Origin: Casuarius casuarius
Taxonomy: Eukaryota; Chordata; Aves; Casuariiformes; Casuariidae
Reading direction: 5' to 3'
Assembly: GCA_003342895.1 (NCBI GenBank)
Contig: PTFA01000414.1
Location: 335,690 to 399,689, forward strand
DNA length: 64,000 nt
Below the pieces are notes generated by a model. The model was given only the letters and a program-made list of their open reading frames with translations, was not told the origin of the DNA and did not search any database. Of the stretch, positions 1-12,115 are shown in pieces (the stretch's first letter is position 1; the number at the start of each line of letters is the position of its first letter). Made by a program: the position numbers and the translations under genes.

Positions 1-1618
1 TGTCCTTGAAGACGAGTGCTGCAGACTTTATAAACTCCGTGGGGAACCCATGGACTTTGGAGAGGTTCAAGAGTCCGTAGCAAATAACTCCAAAATTAAC
101 CATGCAGTCCTCCCCCAAATACTCAAAGGCACCAGCACAGATGAATAATATAAATTTGGAGTTAATTGACCACACAGTTTAAAATATGACATTCCAAAAA
201 GGGGAAGAAAATAGAAGACTTTTCCAATAGTGAGAAACTTCCCATTTTTCAAGCCTTCCTATCTCCCCAACACTTCAGCTGATTACCTGGAGACTCTAGA
301 ATAGTTATTTTCTGGAATAAGGAAAATTTTGGCAGGTAGATTTCTTAAATGAGTTACATCCTTAAGCTGGACATTGCTTGTTTGGTTCCACAATACTGCT
401 GTGAAATAATCACCCATTTTCCCATGCTCTGCCGCTCACCTTAATAACCCTCGTAGGATCTGATGTAATGGTTTACATAACCTTTCTGAAGCATCCTGAC
501 TTCTGATGCATCCAGCACTTAAATGTGACATTGAGTCAGTTCGAAAGTGCTTTAGAGCTTGGTGATGCCCCAAGTTTGGGGCCATGATGAATGCAAAAGT
601 TTCACTCACCAAGCTTAACTGTTCATAACTTTTTAACTGCTCAACCACGTTTCTTCAAACAAGACTTGTTTTTAGACCTGTGAGAAACTTCGAGATAATC
701 GAGTCATGTGAAGACTCAGTACAGTATGCTAACGCTGGTAATACAGGACTGGGAGGAAGGGAAACGTAGCCCACTGCGCGGAGCACTCCTTGCGGTGCTG
801 TAAGTCTAAGGGAGAAGGAGCAATCTGCTGGGTCAGACACCAGGCCAACGTTTTGAAGACTCGGTTTTTAGGTGGAGCACCTAAAATCCGGGCAAGAGAG
901 GAACATTTTCCCCCGACGTAGCCGGAACAAGCATCTCGGCTTTCAAACCCTCTGCCAGCAGCATGTGCTTGCCTGCCCCTGGCTCCTGTCTCTGTGGCTG
1001 TGTGTAACTCCAGGCTGCATCCACCATAGCATTTAGGTACCTGGGCTTGGATTCACTTCGCCTGACTTCACATGTCCACTCTGTAGGTACCTGCCTCCGA
1101 GCTGGTTGGCTGCATGACATTTATAGTCAGCAGAGAGAAAAAAGGTACGTCCAGGCACAACTCAGCTGACCTTTCTCAGGCATCCAGCTTAGAAAGAGAT
1201 TAATCCTGCCTCTGAGAGGCCTTTTCTCTCCATTAGTGCCACGGCAGTTCATCTGACTAGTTCACGGACCCAGCCTGCGTGTGGGCAGATGGATCCCCTC
1301 TGGCCACCTCTCAGGCTGCAGGATTTCGGTACCTGCGCACTTTGTGTGTGGCTCCTAGCTTGCACTCAAGGGAATAGTGCTTTTTCCTTCCCAGGGCACT
1401 GTGAAAATGCATATGTTGGAGATGGCCAGCACCATCCCCTGCGGGGTATTAGCACATAGCATTTGCTAGCCTAACCAGAAACATAAGCTGAAAGGGTGTA
1501 GAGATAAAGATATCTATTTTCTGATATCTGGTACTGATTCTGCTGTCTTAAAAATTCTGCAGTATGTTTTGGTGTTGATTTTATATGTAAATCTGTATCT
1601 ATAATAGACTCTCATATA
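1..1618. other. Non-coding sequence, no recognised feature
   Basis: Average-composition sequence free of N. Only short random frames are present and no repeat family, RNA gene or exon is recognised. If LINGO1 has distant 5' exons this may be intron; otherwise it is intergenic. Confidence 0.5.
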
Positions 1619-1680
1619 TATGTGTGTGTATATATATATATATATATATACACGCGCACACACGTAGATGTGTGTGTATC
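1619..1680. repeat. (TG)n(TA)n(CA)n compound microsatellite
   Basis: A GTGTGTG run, about 24 bases of TA, then ACACGCGCACACAC. Because TG and CA runs flank the TA core it is largely self-complementary. Confidence 0.9.
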
Positions 1681-4600
1681 TAACGTATGTGCTCCCAGCC
1701 CACACAACATATGTAACTCTGCAAAGCATCAGCGAGTGTGCGTTTCCCAACCCCTGGCATGCGCGGCTCCGCGCCGAGCGGCGGGAGCTGACGTGCCGAG
1801 CGGGTGCTGCCGTCACTGCTTGCCCCGACGTGGCATCGCCTTCCCCCTTCGTCACAGCAGGTATTTTCACCCGGCTGTGCTCTGTGCGGGGGGGGCCGGA
1901 GTCACCCGGGCAGGGTGGTCCAGGGCTGGAGTCTGCAGGGACAGCAGGATGTCCCCGCTCCATGTGCCCAGCGCTGGGCTGACGGAGGGTTTGGAAAGCG
2001 CGGAGCACCCCTGCGCGGAGCAGGGCTGGGATTTGGGCAGCTGGCAAGGGCGCTGCCTCCGTGTGTGTTTCCTGGCTTCTTCCCTTCCCTGGTTTTTGCA
2101 TGTACATCACATAGCCGAGCGGAGGCCCCCAGTCGCGGTAACACGGATAGCGATAGCATGGCCAATTGCAGTTAAGCAACATGATTCAACTTTGTAATTT
2201 CCAGCCATAGCATATTCAGAAGTAGTCTGGAGGAGTACATCCGACGGAGGCATGCATCTGCGGCAGTCGCGGGGACGGGGAAAGCGAGCGAGCTGCTCTG
2301 ATGAGCAGGTCTCAGCCTTCTATTGACAGCTCTTCTGCTGAGCACGTCCTGCAGAAGAGCAAGCAGCAAAGCAGGGAGAGGGATAAAGGGCAGATCTAAG
2401 GAAGTTTCAGATGTGCAGCTGAGAAAGGGCCTTTCCTTGAGAGAGCTGTTGGTGTTGACGACATTAGTAGTGTCACTGATGGAGAAATTCAATCACTTCC
2501 AATGAGGGAAAAATAATTGTCTTTGGAGGTACAGTAGGTTGTTGTCATTTTCCTATGACACACTCCATCAACTTTCAATTTCTAGAACAAAAGCCCTTAG
2601 TTCTCACTCAGGCCTCTCTAATCCTTCGCGGTGAGCGCTTCATGGGCAGAAGTGGCCCAGGCTGGCCTGGTGTCATCTGGGAAACAGTGATGCCTGAATT
2701 GTACCAAAGTGAGAGTGAGCAGGCCCTCACTGTGGTGGGGAGGGCACAAGGCAAAGGCTTGGCAAACCAGCTCCGAGTAACGTTCACCAAAATACGTTGC
2801 CTAACTGAGGCCCCGGCCCCAGAGCCATGCCCCAACGTTGCTTAGGTGGCTCCTCTGCGTCAGGGGAGGAGACTGAATGCACCGAGTGCCTGGGGTAGAG
2901 AGTTAGGCAGCAGCCAAGCACTCACACTTGCTGGAGCAAGGGGAGGTGGAGATGGATTCATCACCTGCTGTATTAGATATGAGAGCTCCATCAAGGTAAG
3001 GAAGGGGGAAGAGGGAGAAAAGAAATCCAAAACAATGACTCAGAGCAGAGGTGTGCGTGCAGTAGAGGGAGAGCTCTGCACGAAACATTTCCCTGCCACT
3101 GAGTGAAATAAGATGCGATTAGCAACGTATCTCAGCCTCGGAGCCTTCTTCTTGGGCATTTAAAGAGGAAATATGTATTTAAAAATACTGCCCTAAAAGA
3201 GAGAGGTAATGATGTGTTTCGAAGCAGAGATGGTATCATTCATAAAGCCTGTGCTGCTTAATTGCATCAGCACCATTTAAGAGAGGAATTATTTCCCAGT
3301 CAGTCCCTGGTTTGTTTTCCCTCTGTCCTGCTGTATATCTCGCCAGGGCTCCAGCAGTTTGTCAGCCCCCTTGGTAGCCCTGTCTCCAGCCACAGCTTGA
3401 AGCTAGCTGCCGGGGGAGCCAGCAGCCAAAAAGGCAGAGGCTTTAACTCTGCACCCAGGCAGAAAAGGGCATCCCCTCATCAGAGAAGCGAGGGCAGGTT
3501 TGTCAGGCTTAATTTGCCTTGCGGCTAGTGCTGGCATTCATCCGGATGCTCTCCACTGGTGTCAGTGGCATGGCCCTGGCACGGCTGGCGGGGAGATGGT
3601 GACGGAGCCACCTCACCCCAGCATCCAGATTGAATGTGACTTTTCTCCTTCCCTCGTGTAGCTCCAATGCACAGCGCCTGGGCCAGATCCTCGGGCAGGT
3701 CCTCAGGCAGCGTCAGTCTGACCTACCTGCCCGTCTGGCTCATTGGGTTCTTGCCCTAACTGATGCGAGAACCAGCGTCTCCCTGTCTCACCAGGAAGCC
3801 CCATGCCAGTTGCCTTCAGGCCGTTCTGCGTATCGAAAAGCCCCTCCGAGAGGCAGCGGCTGACTTGTGTGAGCTGGCAGGGCAGTTCCTCCGAGGCCCC
3901 ACGCACTCCCACCCCTGAGGAGAGGCTGGCCCTGGGGACAGAGCGTGGCCGGACTGACGAGCTGTCACTGCTGCTGGTGGCCCAAGAGGCGCACCAACGG
4001 CTTGGGGCAGGCAGCACTGCTAGGCGGCACCGGGCCAAGGCCAGGGCCAGGGAAGGAGGGAAGGAGGGGAACTCTCCTGGCGAGCAACGTGTCCCATCTC
4101 CACCTTCCCCCAGGCACACTGCAATCTGTTAGTCTTGGGGATGTTCCCACCAACCAAAATCCAAGTGATTATTTTGGTCTCTGTCTTCACGGCTCAACCC
4201 CTTCCCACAGGCAAATATTCTGCTCTGCTTTTCCTCTACTTTTCCTCCTACTATCAAGCTAAACTCTGAGGCAAATCAGTTTGTGCTGTGTAATTCGATC
4301 ACTGAAAAAGATTGCAGCCATGTAGGGGACTTATCTGCTTCAAGTCCTGCCAGGCAACAGGTACCAGCCCTTGGCAGTTTAACCTGCCAGGGCTCCTTCT
4401 CTGGTACCTGGCCTCCATTCGCTGTTGAACCCCTGTCACGTCTCAGCTGGCTTGCCTGATTCTTGCGTGGAANTGTTAAGAGGTACTCCAGTATCAGTGA
4501 CACTCGGAGCACGAACCAAAGGCCCATCTCTGCAGGGCTATTTTGTGAGTGTCTGGGTGTCCTATGTGACGTGAGTCAAGATAGGGCTCGTTGAGGTCTA

Positions 4601-7600
4601 TGTGAGCAGGGCACATACTCCTGTGGTCTACAGGGGCTTTTCTTCCATCCATTGGGNCTGAGGTGACACCACCATCCTGTTCTGAGCAGATGAATAGGTG
4701 ACCCAGGGCTGGGTAACAAGGATGAACAATAGTTTGATGCCTCTTGTGCTTTTGGGGTCTACTCTACTCTCAGCTGCATTGAGTCATTAACTATTTCCAG
4801 TATTCCCATGGTCTGGGGAAGTGTGCAGGGTAGCAGGTAGTGTCCATAGCCCGAGAGGAGCCATAAGCAACAGGAAAGAAGATGGGGTGCTACTTCTCTA
4901 AGAAGAGAGCTGGGTTAGCATGCAGTTCTTCACCAGAGGCCCACAGGAGCAATACGGATCTGTTGCCATGTAACACTACNTCCATTAGAAACTGGAAGCA
5001 GGGGTACCCATACCCACACCGCCCTTCCTGGGGGATTTCCTGGGGACACCAGCCATTTGCTAGCAAGCACTTCCCTGGTACCCGCTTCCCCTGTGCTCAG
5101 TCGCACCCATTCGTCCACACCCACTGCGTTTCCCCTGGACAGCACAGCTGCCCCACATCCTCTCTGGGTTCCCAGCAAAAGGAAGCCAGCACAGATTGTC
5201 CCTGGCAATGCCGTTTCACCCTCATCATCTCGCTGCAAGGCCCTTCTAAGGTGCCTGGCAAAAGCAGCGCTCTTGGCCTTGCAAGACCTACCTCACGTGT
5301 GCCTGCTCCCCCCCACGCCTGCCTCTTGTCCCCGCTGCCCTCCAGCCCTGCAAACCAGAGCTCTTCCTTTCAGAGGAGAAGAAGAGCATTTCACGCTGCT
5401 TTTAACCAGCCTTACCTCGTATTGCTTTCCTTTCGCCTGTCAGATCTAGCCTGACGTTATTTGGGTAGGAGCAGAGGGGTGGGAGTTTAGAGAGACAAAA
5501 TGGTGCTTTTTTTTGCATTCAAAAGAGACTTCAAATGACACACACACAATAATGTATCACCCAGCCAGAGTAAAACTTGAATGGTTTAAAAATATGCTCC
5601 TGAACTTTCCACCCCTATTCATGCACAGGCTCCATCCCTTTGGGGTCTGCACTTTGGCAAGAACAAGCAAGGAGTTAAGCAGCTCGGCAGGACGAGCTAT
5701 TTATGGCTGTTGCAAGCTCCCTTCTCTTCTCTGATACCCCATTCAGTCCTTTAATTATCTGCAGTTGTTTCATGCTGTGTCTTACCGCATGCTCTCTGGG
5801 GGAGACCACTGGGGCTCTGCCAGTTGACGGGGAGGGGGAAAGGAAGGGGGAAGACTGCCACATGAGCCAATACAGCCCAGTAAAATAAGAGATACTGCGA
5901 GGTGGCTTATCTGTGGGCTCTTCCAGGCTGCGGGAGACCAGGGCATGGCCATAGGGCTTTCTGGGACAAGGAAACAGAGCTTATCAGANAAACAGCCCCA
6001 ACGGGAGTTGCATGCAGAGAGGAGGACGCAGCAACATATGGTGGGAAGAGCCTTCCCACTTCACTGGGTTCAGTCCCCTGCTTCCCAGATCCCTCCCTGT
6101 GAAATCGAGCCCAGAAGCTGCAAACCATAACGTGCTGGAGGGAAGAAAGCAGGAGGGACCGCGCGGCTTGCCAGTGTCTGACGTCGCTGCCCTCCAGACA
6201 GCACTGTTTCTCTCCGGCACTGCCAGTTTCGGGGAGGAGAGTGACTGTTGCCAGAAACCTGTGTCTCTTGTTGTTCACTTGACAAGGCCGCCCAGCTNCA
6301 GACTTGCTTCTGGGTAATGTGAAAGCTACCCCTTCTGCATCCCTAAAACACCCATAAAGATGGTTTTCCAGCACTGTAAGAACTTCAGTTAATCCACTAN
6401 TAGTCTTAGAGTAAATCACCCAAACAAGAAAGGAGACGAGAGTAATCTCCAGGGCGTCGAGCTGCCTAGTTGTTAATGAGACCAGATCTTCTGAGCATCC
6501 TCCATACCGCACAGCCTGCGCCCCACCCTCCCTGAACATTTTGCCCTCCAAAGACCCAGTCTCAGCACCTTTTCTAGCCCTTATGAACCATGACAAGGCA
6601 GTCTGGGAGAGCCCAGGCAAGACTAGCATCCCTCTTCCCCTCCACATTGCAGGGAAGACCAGAATTGGAGAGTGCCAAGGGACTAGAGTGCCCCTGCCCA
6701 CCTGGAAGCAGGATGGCAGGCAGCCAGCCAAGGAAGGCTATTTTCTGGAGCTCTTTGCAGACCTCAGCGCTNATATGCACTGGTTGGTTTGCCTGGTTTA
6801 ATGAGAAAAGGTCTCAGCACTGCTCATCAGGATCAGAAAATTAAAGAGGAGCAAACACAGCATGAAGAGCTGGGAGGAACCTTCGGCGACTAGTCGGGGG
6901 TCTGCTCCGGCTGCACCTCAGCACCCCAAGAGCTCTGGCCATCACACCCGGCCCACCGCGCCAGGCACTGCCAAAGGTGCTGCTCCTTGCGTGGTCCCAG
7001 GAGGCTCTGCAGCTGCTGGTTTGGGAGTGGGGGGAGCAGAATTTGGCCTTACCTCCCACCATTACCGCTGATTCACCAGGCAGCCCGGGAGAGGTTGCTC
7101 NCCCTGTCCATGCCATGATCTCCCCCAAGAGCTAGGATGGGACTTCCCCAGTGCTGCAAGGCTGGTGCTGGTGCCCTGCCAGCAATCACTGCCCTGGCTG
7201 GGTCTGTCGCACCCCCAGCACCAGCAGCCAGCGGGCACGGGGCTCCCATGCCCCCCAAGGTGGGCATCTGCCNTTGGTGTGGTGTGTCTTGTAAGAGCCT
7301 GGGGCAGGGGCTGGTCTCAGATGAGTTGCTCATGGAAACTGAGGAGTTCACATTTTTGTGCGAGTCTAGCAGCAGCTGTATGAGGCTGTTATCTTCCCTG
7401 TCTGTAGCTACCGGTGTCTCTCTTGCTTCCTCTGATCCACTACCTTGCCGTTATCTGCTGGCTTATCCAGGTCAGCACAGGTGACCCTGGGAGACTCTCG
7501 GGTCCCTCTTCCCACAGAGCCGCTGCACTGGCTCCTCCTGGGCAGGCAGTGCTGCGGCCAGGGGGGCAGCTGAGGCGCCTCTGGGCTCCTCATCTCCTCC

Positions 7601-9685
7601 CCCTGGTCTCCCCACGCGTCTCCCNGTGCGAGCCGGGCCGTGGGCACCCCTGCGCAGAGCTGGCAGCAGATGGGTGTCTCCTGGCACCGGGGTGGGCATG
7701 GGATGCTGTGCTCTGCCTGGAGCCCATGGGAGAGCCAGGGCGAGCTCCGCGGGGCTGTGCACCCTGGGGACGCCCCGTGCGTTGCATCCTGTGACCCAGG
7801 AGCTTTTGCACACGCGCANGAACACGTGACCAAATTACCAGGCCTGTGCCTCTCTCGGCATCTGGGCTTTTCCCACGTCCCCCTCGCACCCAGGCTGCTC
7901 CCAAGCCCCCGGGGCGGCAGGGGGGCACGGCCAGACCCCTGCGCGGCCCCCGGCAGCCCGCACGCCTTCCCCTCCATCTGCCACNCACTGTCCCAGCGGC
8001 CCGGGTGGCNCCCGCNCCGCGCACCTGCGGTCTGGAGCTCGCCCGCCCGCCTGCACCGTCTGCTGCCCCGGCAGCGCGCGGGAGCGGGGGGATCGCGCAG
8101 TTGCGCAGGAAGAGTGTCTGCGCTTTAAGTGCTCCTTCAGGCGGAGACATCACTTTTTAAAAAATGACTGGGTGCTGCGGCTTGTCATATTTTTTCCTCT
8201 TACTAGTCATAACAAGCTGCTGGGGGGGCTCCCCCTCCTCTCTCTGCTTTCATCGAGGCATCTGCGCTGTGTTTCCGCGCCGTGCAGCCCCGAGGAGCGG
8301 CAGGCCCTGCGGCGGGGGCATTTTAGGGGCTGGCGAGGCCCTCCCGGTGCAGCCCGCCTGCGGGAAGGNCAGCCTTCGGCATCGCGTCCTCAGGTTTAGC
8401 AGCGCAGCCGTCAGGAGGAAACCCCCGTGAGCCCCCGTGGGGTTGCGGTGCTGCTGGGGCNGCCACCGGCACGAGCTGCCTCCAGCCCTGCGCGTGGCCG
8501 TGGCCCAGCCGGCGCTGCCCGCGCTCTGGAGGCTCTCGCCCTCCCTCCCCGTCTGTGCNCTTCACAAATTTGCTGTATCCTCACCTGATTAGCGGATTTG
8601 AAACACAGTCTTTGGCTTTGAGACCCAAAATAGATGTTCGGGTGCCTTTACTCTGCTGGCGCCTCTTTAGTATGTAAATCCCTGCTGAACACGGCCCAGT
8701 GTGGCACTGTGCCTCCGGAGGGAAGCGCGGCCCCGGGATGCCGGCGTTACGGGTGACCCCGCCGCCCTGGCGCCGGGTCCGCTGCTGCTGCGCTCTCCNT
8801 CACTGCGCTTCCCTGCTCCCCAAGCAGGTTTCCCTGCCGGGCTCTGGGGAGCGGCCCCTGGAGGGGAGCTCCTGGCTAAGGGGACTTCGGCTGGCTCCTG
8901 GGTGCAGCCGTTATGCTTATGCTGTCGCCACCAAAAAAATAAAAATAGCTGTGTGTAGGGGAGAGCTGGGGCCCGTGACATCCACTTTGTCTTATGGCAG
9001 CTAATGCATCCGGCAGCATCCCCAGAAACCGCACACTCCGCGGGAATAAGGGAGCGCCGCTCTGCCAGCGAAGCAGCAGCAGCAACGCTCCCTTCCATGC
9101 CATCTCCGTCCTGGCAGCAAAGCCTCCCCGCTCCCTGGCGGCGTCCCAACGGGCCGGGCTGAGGAGCCGCTCGCCGCCCGGCCACCCCGCAGGCCTCCCA
9201 CGAAGCCGTGGCACCTTGGGGGTGCGCCGCGCGGGATGCTGCGGCGGTTCGGGGCCAGGGTGGCTTCCCGCAGCCCGGAGTGGCTCTGCTGGATCTCCAG
9301 CTCGGCCATATGTGTTTGTCTGTATTAGCATTTCCGCAGAAAATTGGCCCTGGAAAGACTCACCAGCTCCGAGCTGGGCCAGGAGAGGAGGGAAGAGGGA
9401 GGGGAGCCACAGTGCGAGGAGGATGAGGGGAGCTGATGCTTCGCTCAGGCACNGCAAGAAAGACGAGCGGCGTTGGTGAGCCAGCCCGAGGCCCTGCCAG
9501 CCAGCGCGGTATATCACAGCACTTAGGCGCAGACTAAGACGTAGGGCAGGGCCCTTCCCAGGCGGTATCTCCCCGTGATGGATGGGCTAGGGAGTCCCTG
9601 CGCTGGTTTAACAGCCACCTGCTCTCCGAATCTGCCGGTTTTGCAGAGAACAGGGAGCCGGCGTTCGTCAAGTGGCTCTAATTGC
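1681..9685. other. Non-coding flank or intron, GC-rich in its second half
   Basis: No supportable exon is seen. From about 7.5 to 9.4 kb the sequence is GC- and CpG-rich with many isolated Ns and may include a minor CpG island (7900-8110). Long open frames here reflect the lack of A/T-rich stop codons and match no family I recognise. Confidence 0.45.
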
Positions 9686-9845
9686 TTGGTACTTTCTTAG
9701 TGTTTCCCACCCTGTAAAGATTGAGTCAAAAACCAGCGCCCCGAGGAACCGCCTTGGTTAAACTGATGTTCATTAAAACTGACTTTGCACTACCTCATTA
9801 GGCTTCTGTAATTGAAGGAGTTAATTGATTATCAATAGTCTCCGT
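9686..9845. promoter_or_regulatory. AT-rich island with a palindromic ATTGAT-T-ATCAAT site
   Basis: Contains CATTAAAACTGA, GTAATTGAAGG and a perfect inverted repeat ATTGAT/ATCAAT around one base (9824-9836). These resemble homeodomain or Onecut/Cux-type sites. Flanks are GC-rich. Regulatory function is inferred. Confidence 0.25.
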
Positions 9846-10000
9846 TCCCTCTTCCCGTGCTCGCGAGGCCCCGCCGGGTCTTCCTCGGGGGCTACCATTC
9901 ATCACGTGGCTCCGACTCCCCTCGCCGCTGACAGCCGGGCTGCNGCGGCCAGGTGAAGCCCAACGTCGNGGGCCGTTTCGCGGGCAGAAAGGGCGCCGGT

Positions 10001-10080
10001 AGCCCTGTGCATCCCCATCCCACTGCCCCGCCGCTCCTGCAGCCCTGTGCATCCTTATCCCAGCACCCTGCTGCTGCTGC
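10001..10080. repeat. 40-bp tandem duplication, two copies
   Basis: AGCCCTGTGCATCC starts both copies (10001 and 10041); the rest of each unit is similar, ending in a CTCCTGC or CTGCTGC block. Confidence 0.75.
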
Positions 10081-11749
10081 TTCGCTGCAGCAAAGCCCTG
10101 GCAGTTTTCCGTGTGGGTCCTGAACACCCCGGCATCGTCACCCTGATTTGGTGTTAGCTGCTCTAGACACTATTTAAAATACTTTTGATAGCTCCCCTTT
10201 CCATATCTGTTTTTTAATGCATATGTATTATATTTGGAGAGGGTGTGTGTGTGGNGGGGGTTCATCTCTTAAGTGAGTCTTTCACTGGTGTGAAAGCCGA
10301 GCCTCCAAACCAGCTGCTCCCTGAGCACCGGCTTTCTCTGCCCCCGTGGGGGTACGTGTTCGCTACAGCCTTGTCCCTGGGCACAGGTGTGCAGGGGCGC
10401 GAGAGGCATGGGACGGCCTGGCCTGTCTGCCGAGGCTCGGGGGAGCAGGCTTGCACGCCGATTTTGCCACGTGCAGGGCCTTGCGGTGCTCCAGCGGGGA
10501 GGAGGAAGGCTGGCTGTCATGCTAGCTCATGCAAACCCATGCTGCCTGACTCATTCACACGTCTGCTGTTTTTAGAGCCTGCTTTCTAACACCCTGCCTC
10601 ACTCAGCAAAAAAATCAGGGAGATGCTCTGCTTCCCCCAGACAGGGCTGAAACCCTGATTCCTNGCACAAGGGGAGCAGCCATCAGCCTTTGTAAGCTGT
10701 GGGCTGCTGGGAGGAGGAGGTGCTTGGCTGTTATGGTGAGGGGACCCATGCAAAAAGATGGCAGAGACATGTCTGTGCTCTGCCTTGCTGCTGCATCGTG
10801 AGCAGCGGTGGAGACGGGTGCCTCTGCCCGCTGGGGGGTCGCGCGGCAGCGCGGGGGTCCGTTCTGCGCCCGTTGCACACCAACCGCACTCCGCCACGTC
10901 TGCCTGCCCAGCTCGGCGCTAGCTGCATTCTCATCATCCTCNTTAGTGTTCATCTGGATGGTCATGTTCTAATTGATGGTCCTTCCCCCAGGGTGAGGGG
11001 TGGGAGCGAGGCAAGTATGGGCCTTTCCGGTGCGAGGTTGCTGGGTAACACCTCTGTCTCCTTCGAGAGCTGTGGAGCAGCTGCTGTCACGCTGTTGCAG
11101 CATGTAGCTCCCCCCCTGCCGCCAGCTTGCACGGGATCTGCGGGGGAAAGAGGGACTTGGCCCACATTTGGAAAGTTGGAAATCAGCCCAGGGTTTCTTG
11201 CATTGCCGCTTGATCTAACAGTGAGAGAACTGCAAGGGCTGAGGCTGTTCACACGGCTTGGTTTGGACTGTGCGTCCCGATGGGCCCAGCGTGCCCCAGC
11301 TCCTTGAGCTGGAGCAGTGATGCCTCGGCATGAGCTCTGCTCAGGCAGGAGAGCACCGCAGGGAGTATTTACTTTGCTGCTGAATTATGTGCATGAACAG
11401 AAGAGGACAAATGTCCCAAGGAGATCCTGGCCTGTCCAAGACCTCTGTCTGGGGTTCAGCCACATGGCCCATAGGGCCACCAACGCAGCACAGCCTTCCT
11501 CTCTTCAGCTAGCTCGATGAGCATTGCCTGGCGGTGGCTTTATCCACCGGGAAGTCGGCAGCGGGGGCCGGGGCCCGGAGCGTGGTAGGCATGACTGCTC
11601 GAAAGGCATGATGAACCATGTGTTTCCCCACACTTTCTAGGCAAATCCCACTCCTTCGTTCCACCCCGCTATCTGCATCACATCACAGATGACAGTAGAG
11701 ACAGCAAGAGGGGAGAGAGACAAGGCAGGAGAGGAAACTGTTGCTCCCC

Positions 11750-12115
11750 ACCTTCGTTAGCTTTAACTAACGAGCTGTTTATAGGAGCGACATGACACCT
11801 GCTTTCCTCTTTATAAATTCAATAATTTATGAAAGGTATTAAAGGCAAAACAGCCTCCTGGATAAAGCCTGTGATGCGTGCACTCTGGGTATTAGCCAAA
11901 CGGGACAATGAGCTACATTTGAATAACACACGAAGATATTTACCCTTTCCCTCTATAAATTATTAAGGGGCTTTTTGCACGTAATTACACGAGCTTTTAT
12001 GTTTCTCACTCCCTGCATTTAATCCTTTTTGGAAAGGCGCCAGTCACTTATGACAGAAGCTGAGCAAACAGCGAACGTTACAGCTGGTTTTAGGGTCATT
12101 AAAGATGATGGTAGT
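11750..12115. promoter_or_regulatory. AT-rich island, candidate conserved non-coding element
   Basis: About 360 bases of low-CpG, AT-rich sequence in GC-rich surroundings. It holds CGTTAG-CTTTAA-CTAACG (11755-11772, inverted repeat), two TATAAATT segments (about 11812 and 11955) and GTAATTAC. No coding potential is seen. Whether it is conserved is untested. Confidence 0.3.

Noticed and set aside
1514..2182. 222-codon minus-strand frame
   Set aside because: It ends in peptide encoded by the TG-TA-CA microsatellite (Tyr-Ile repeats) and has no recognisable domain.
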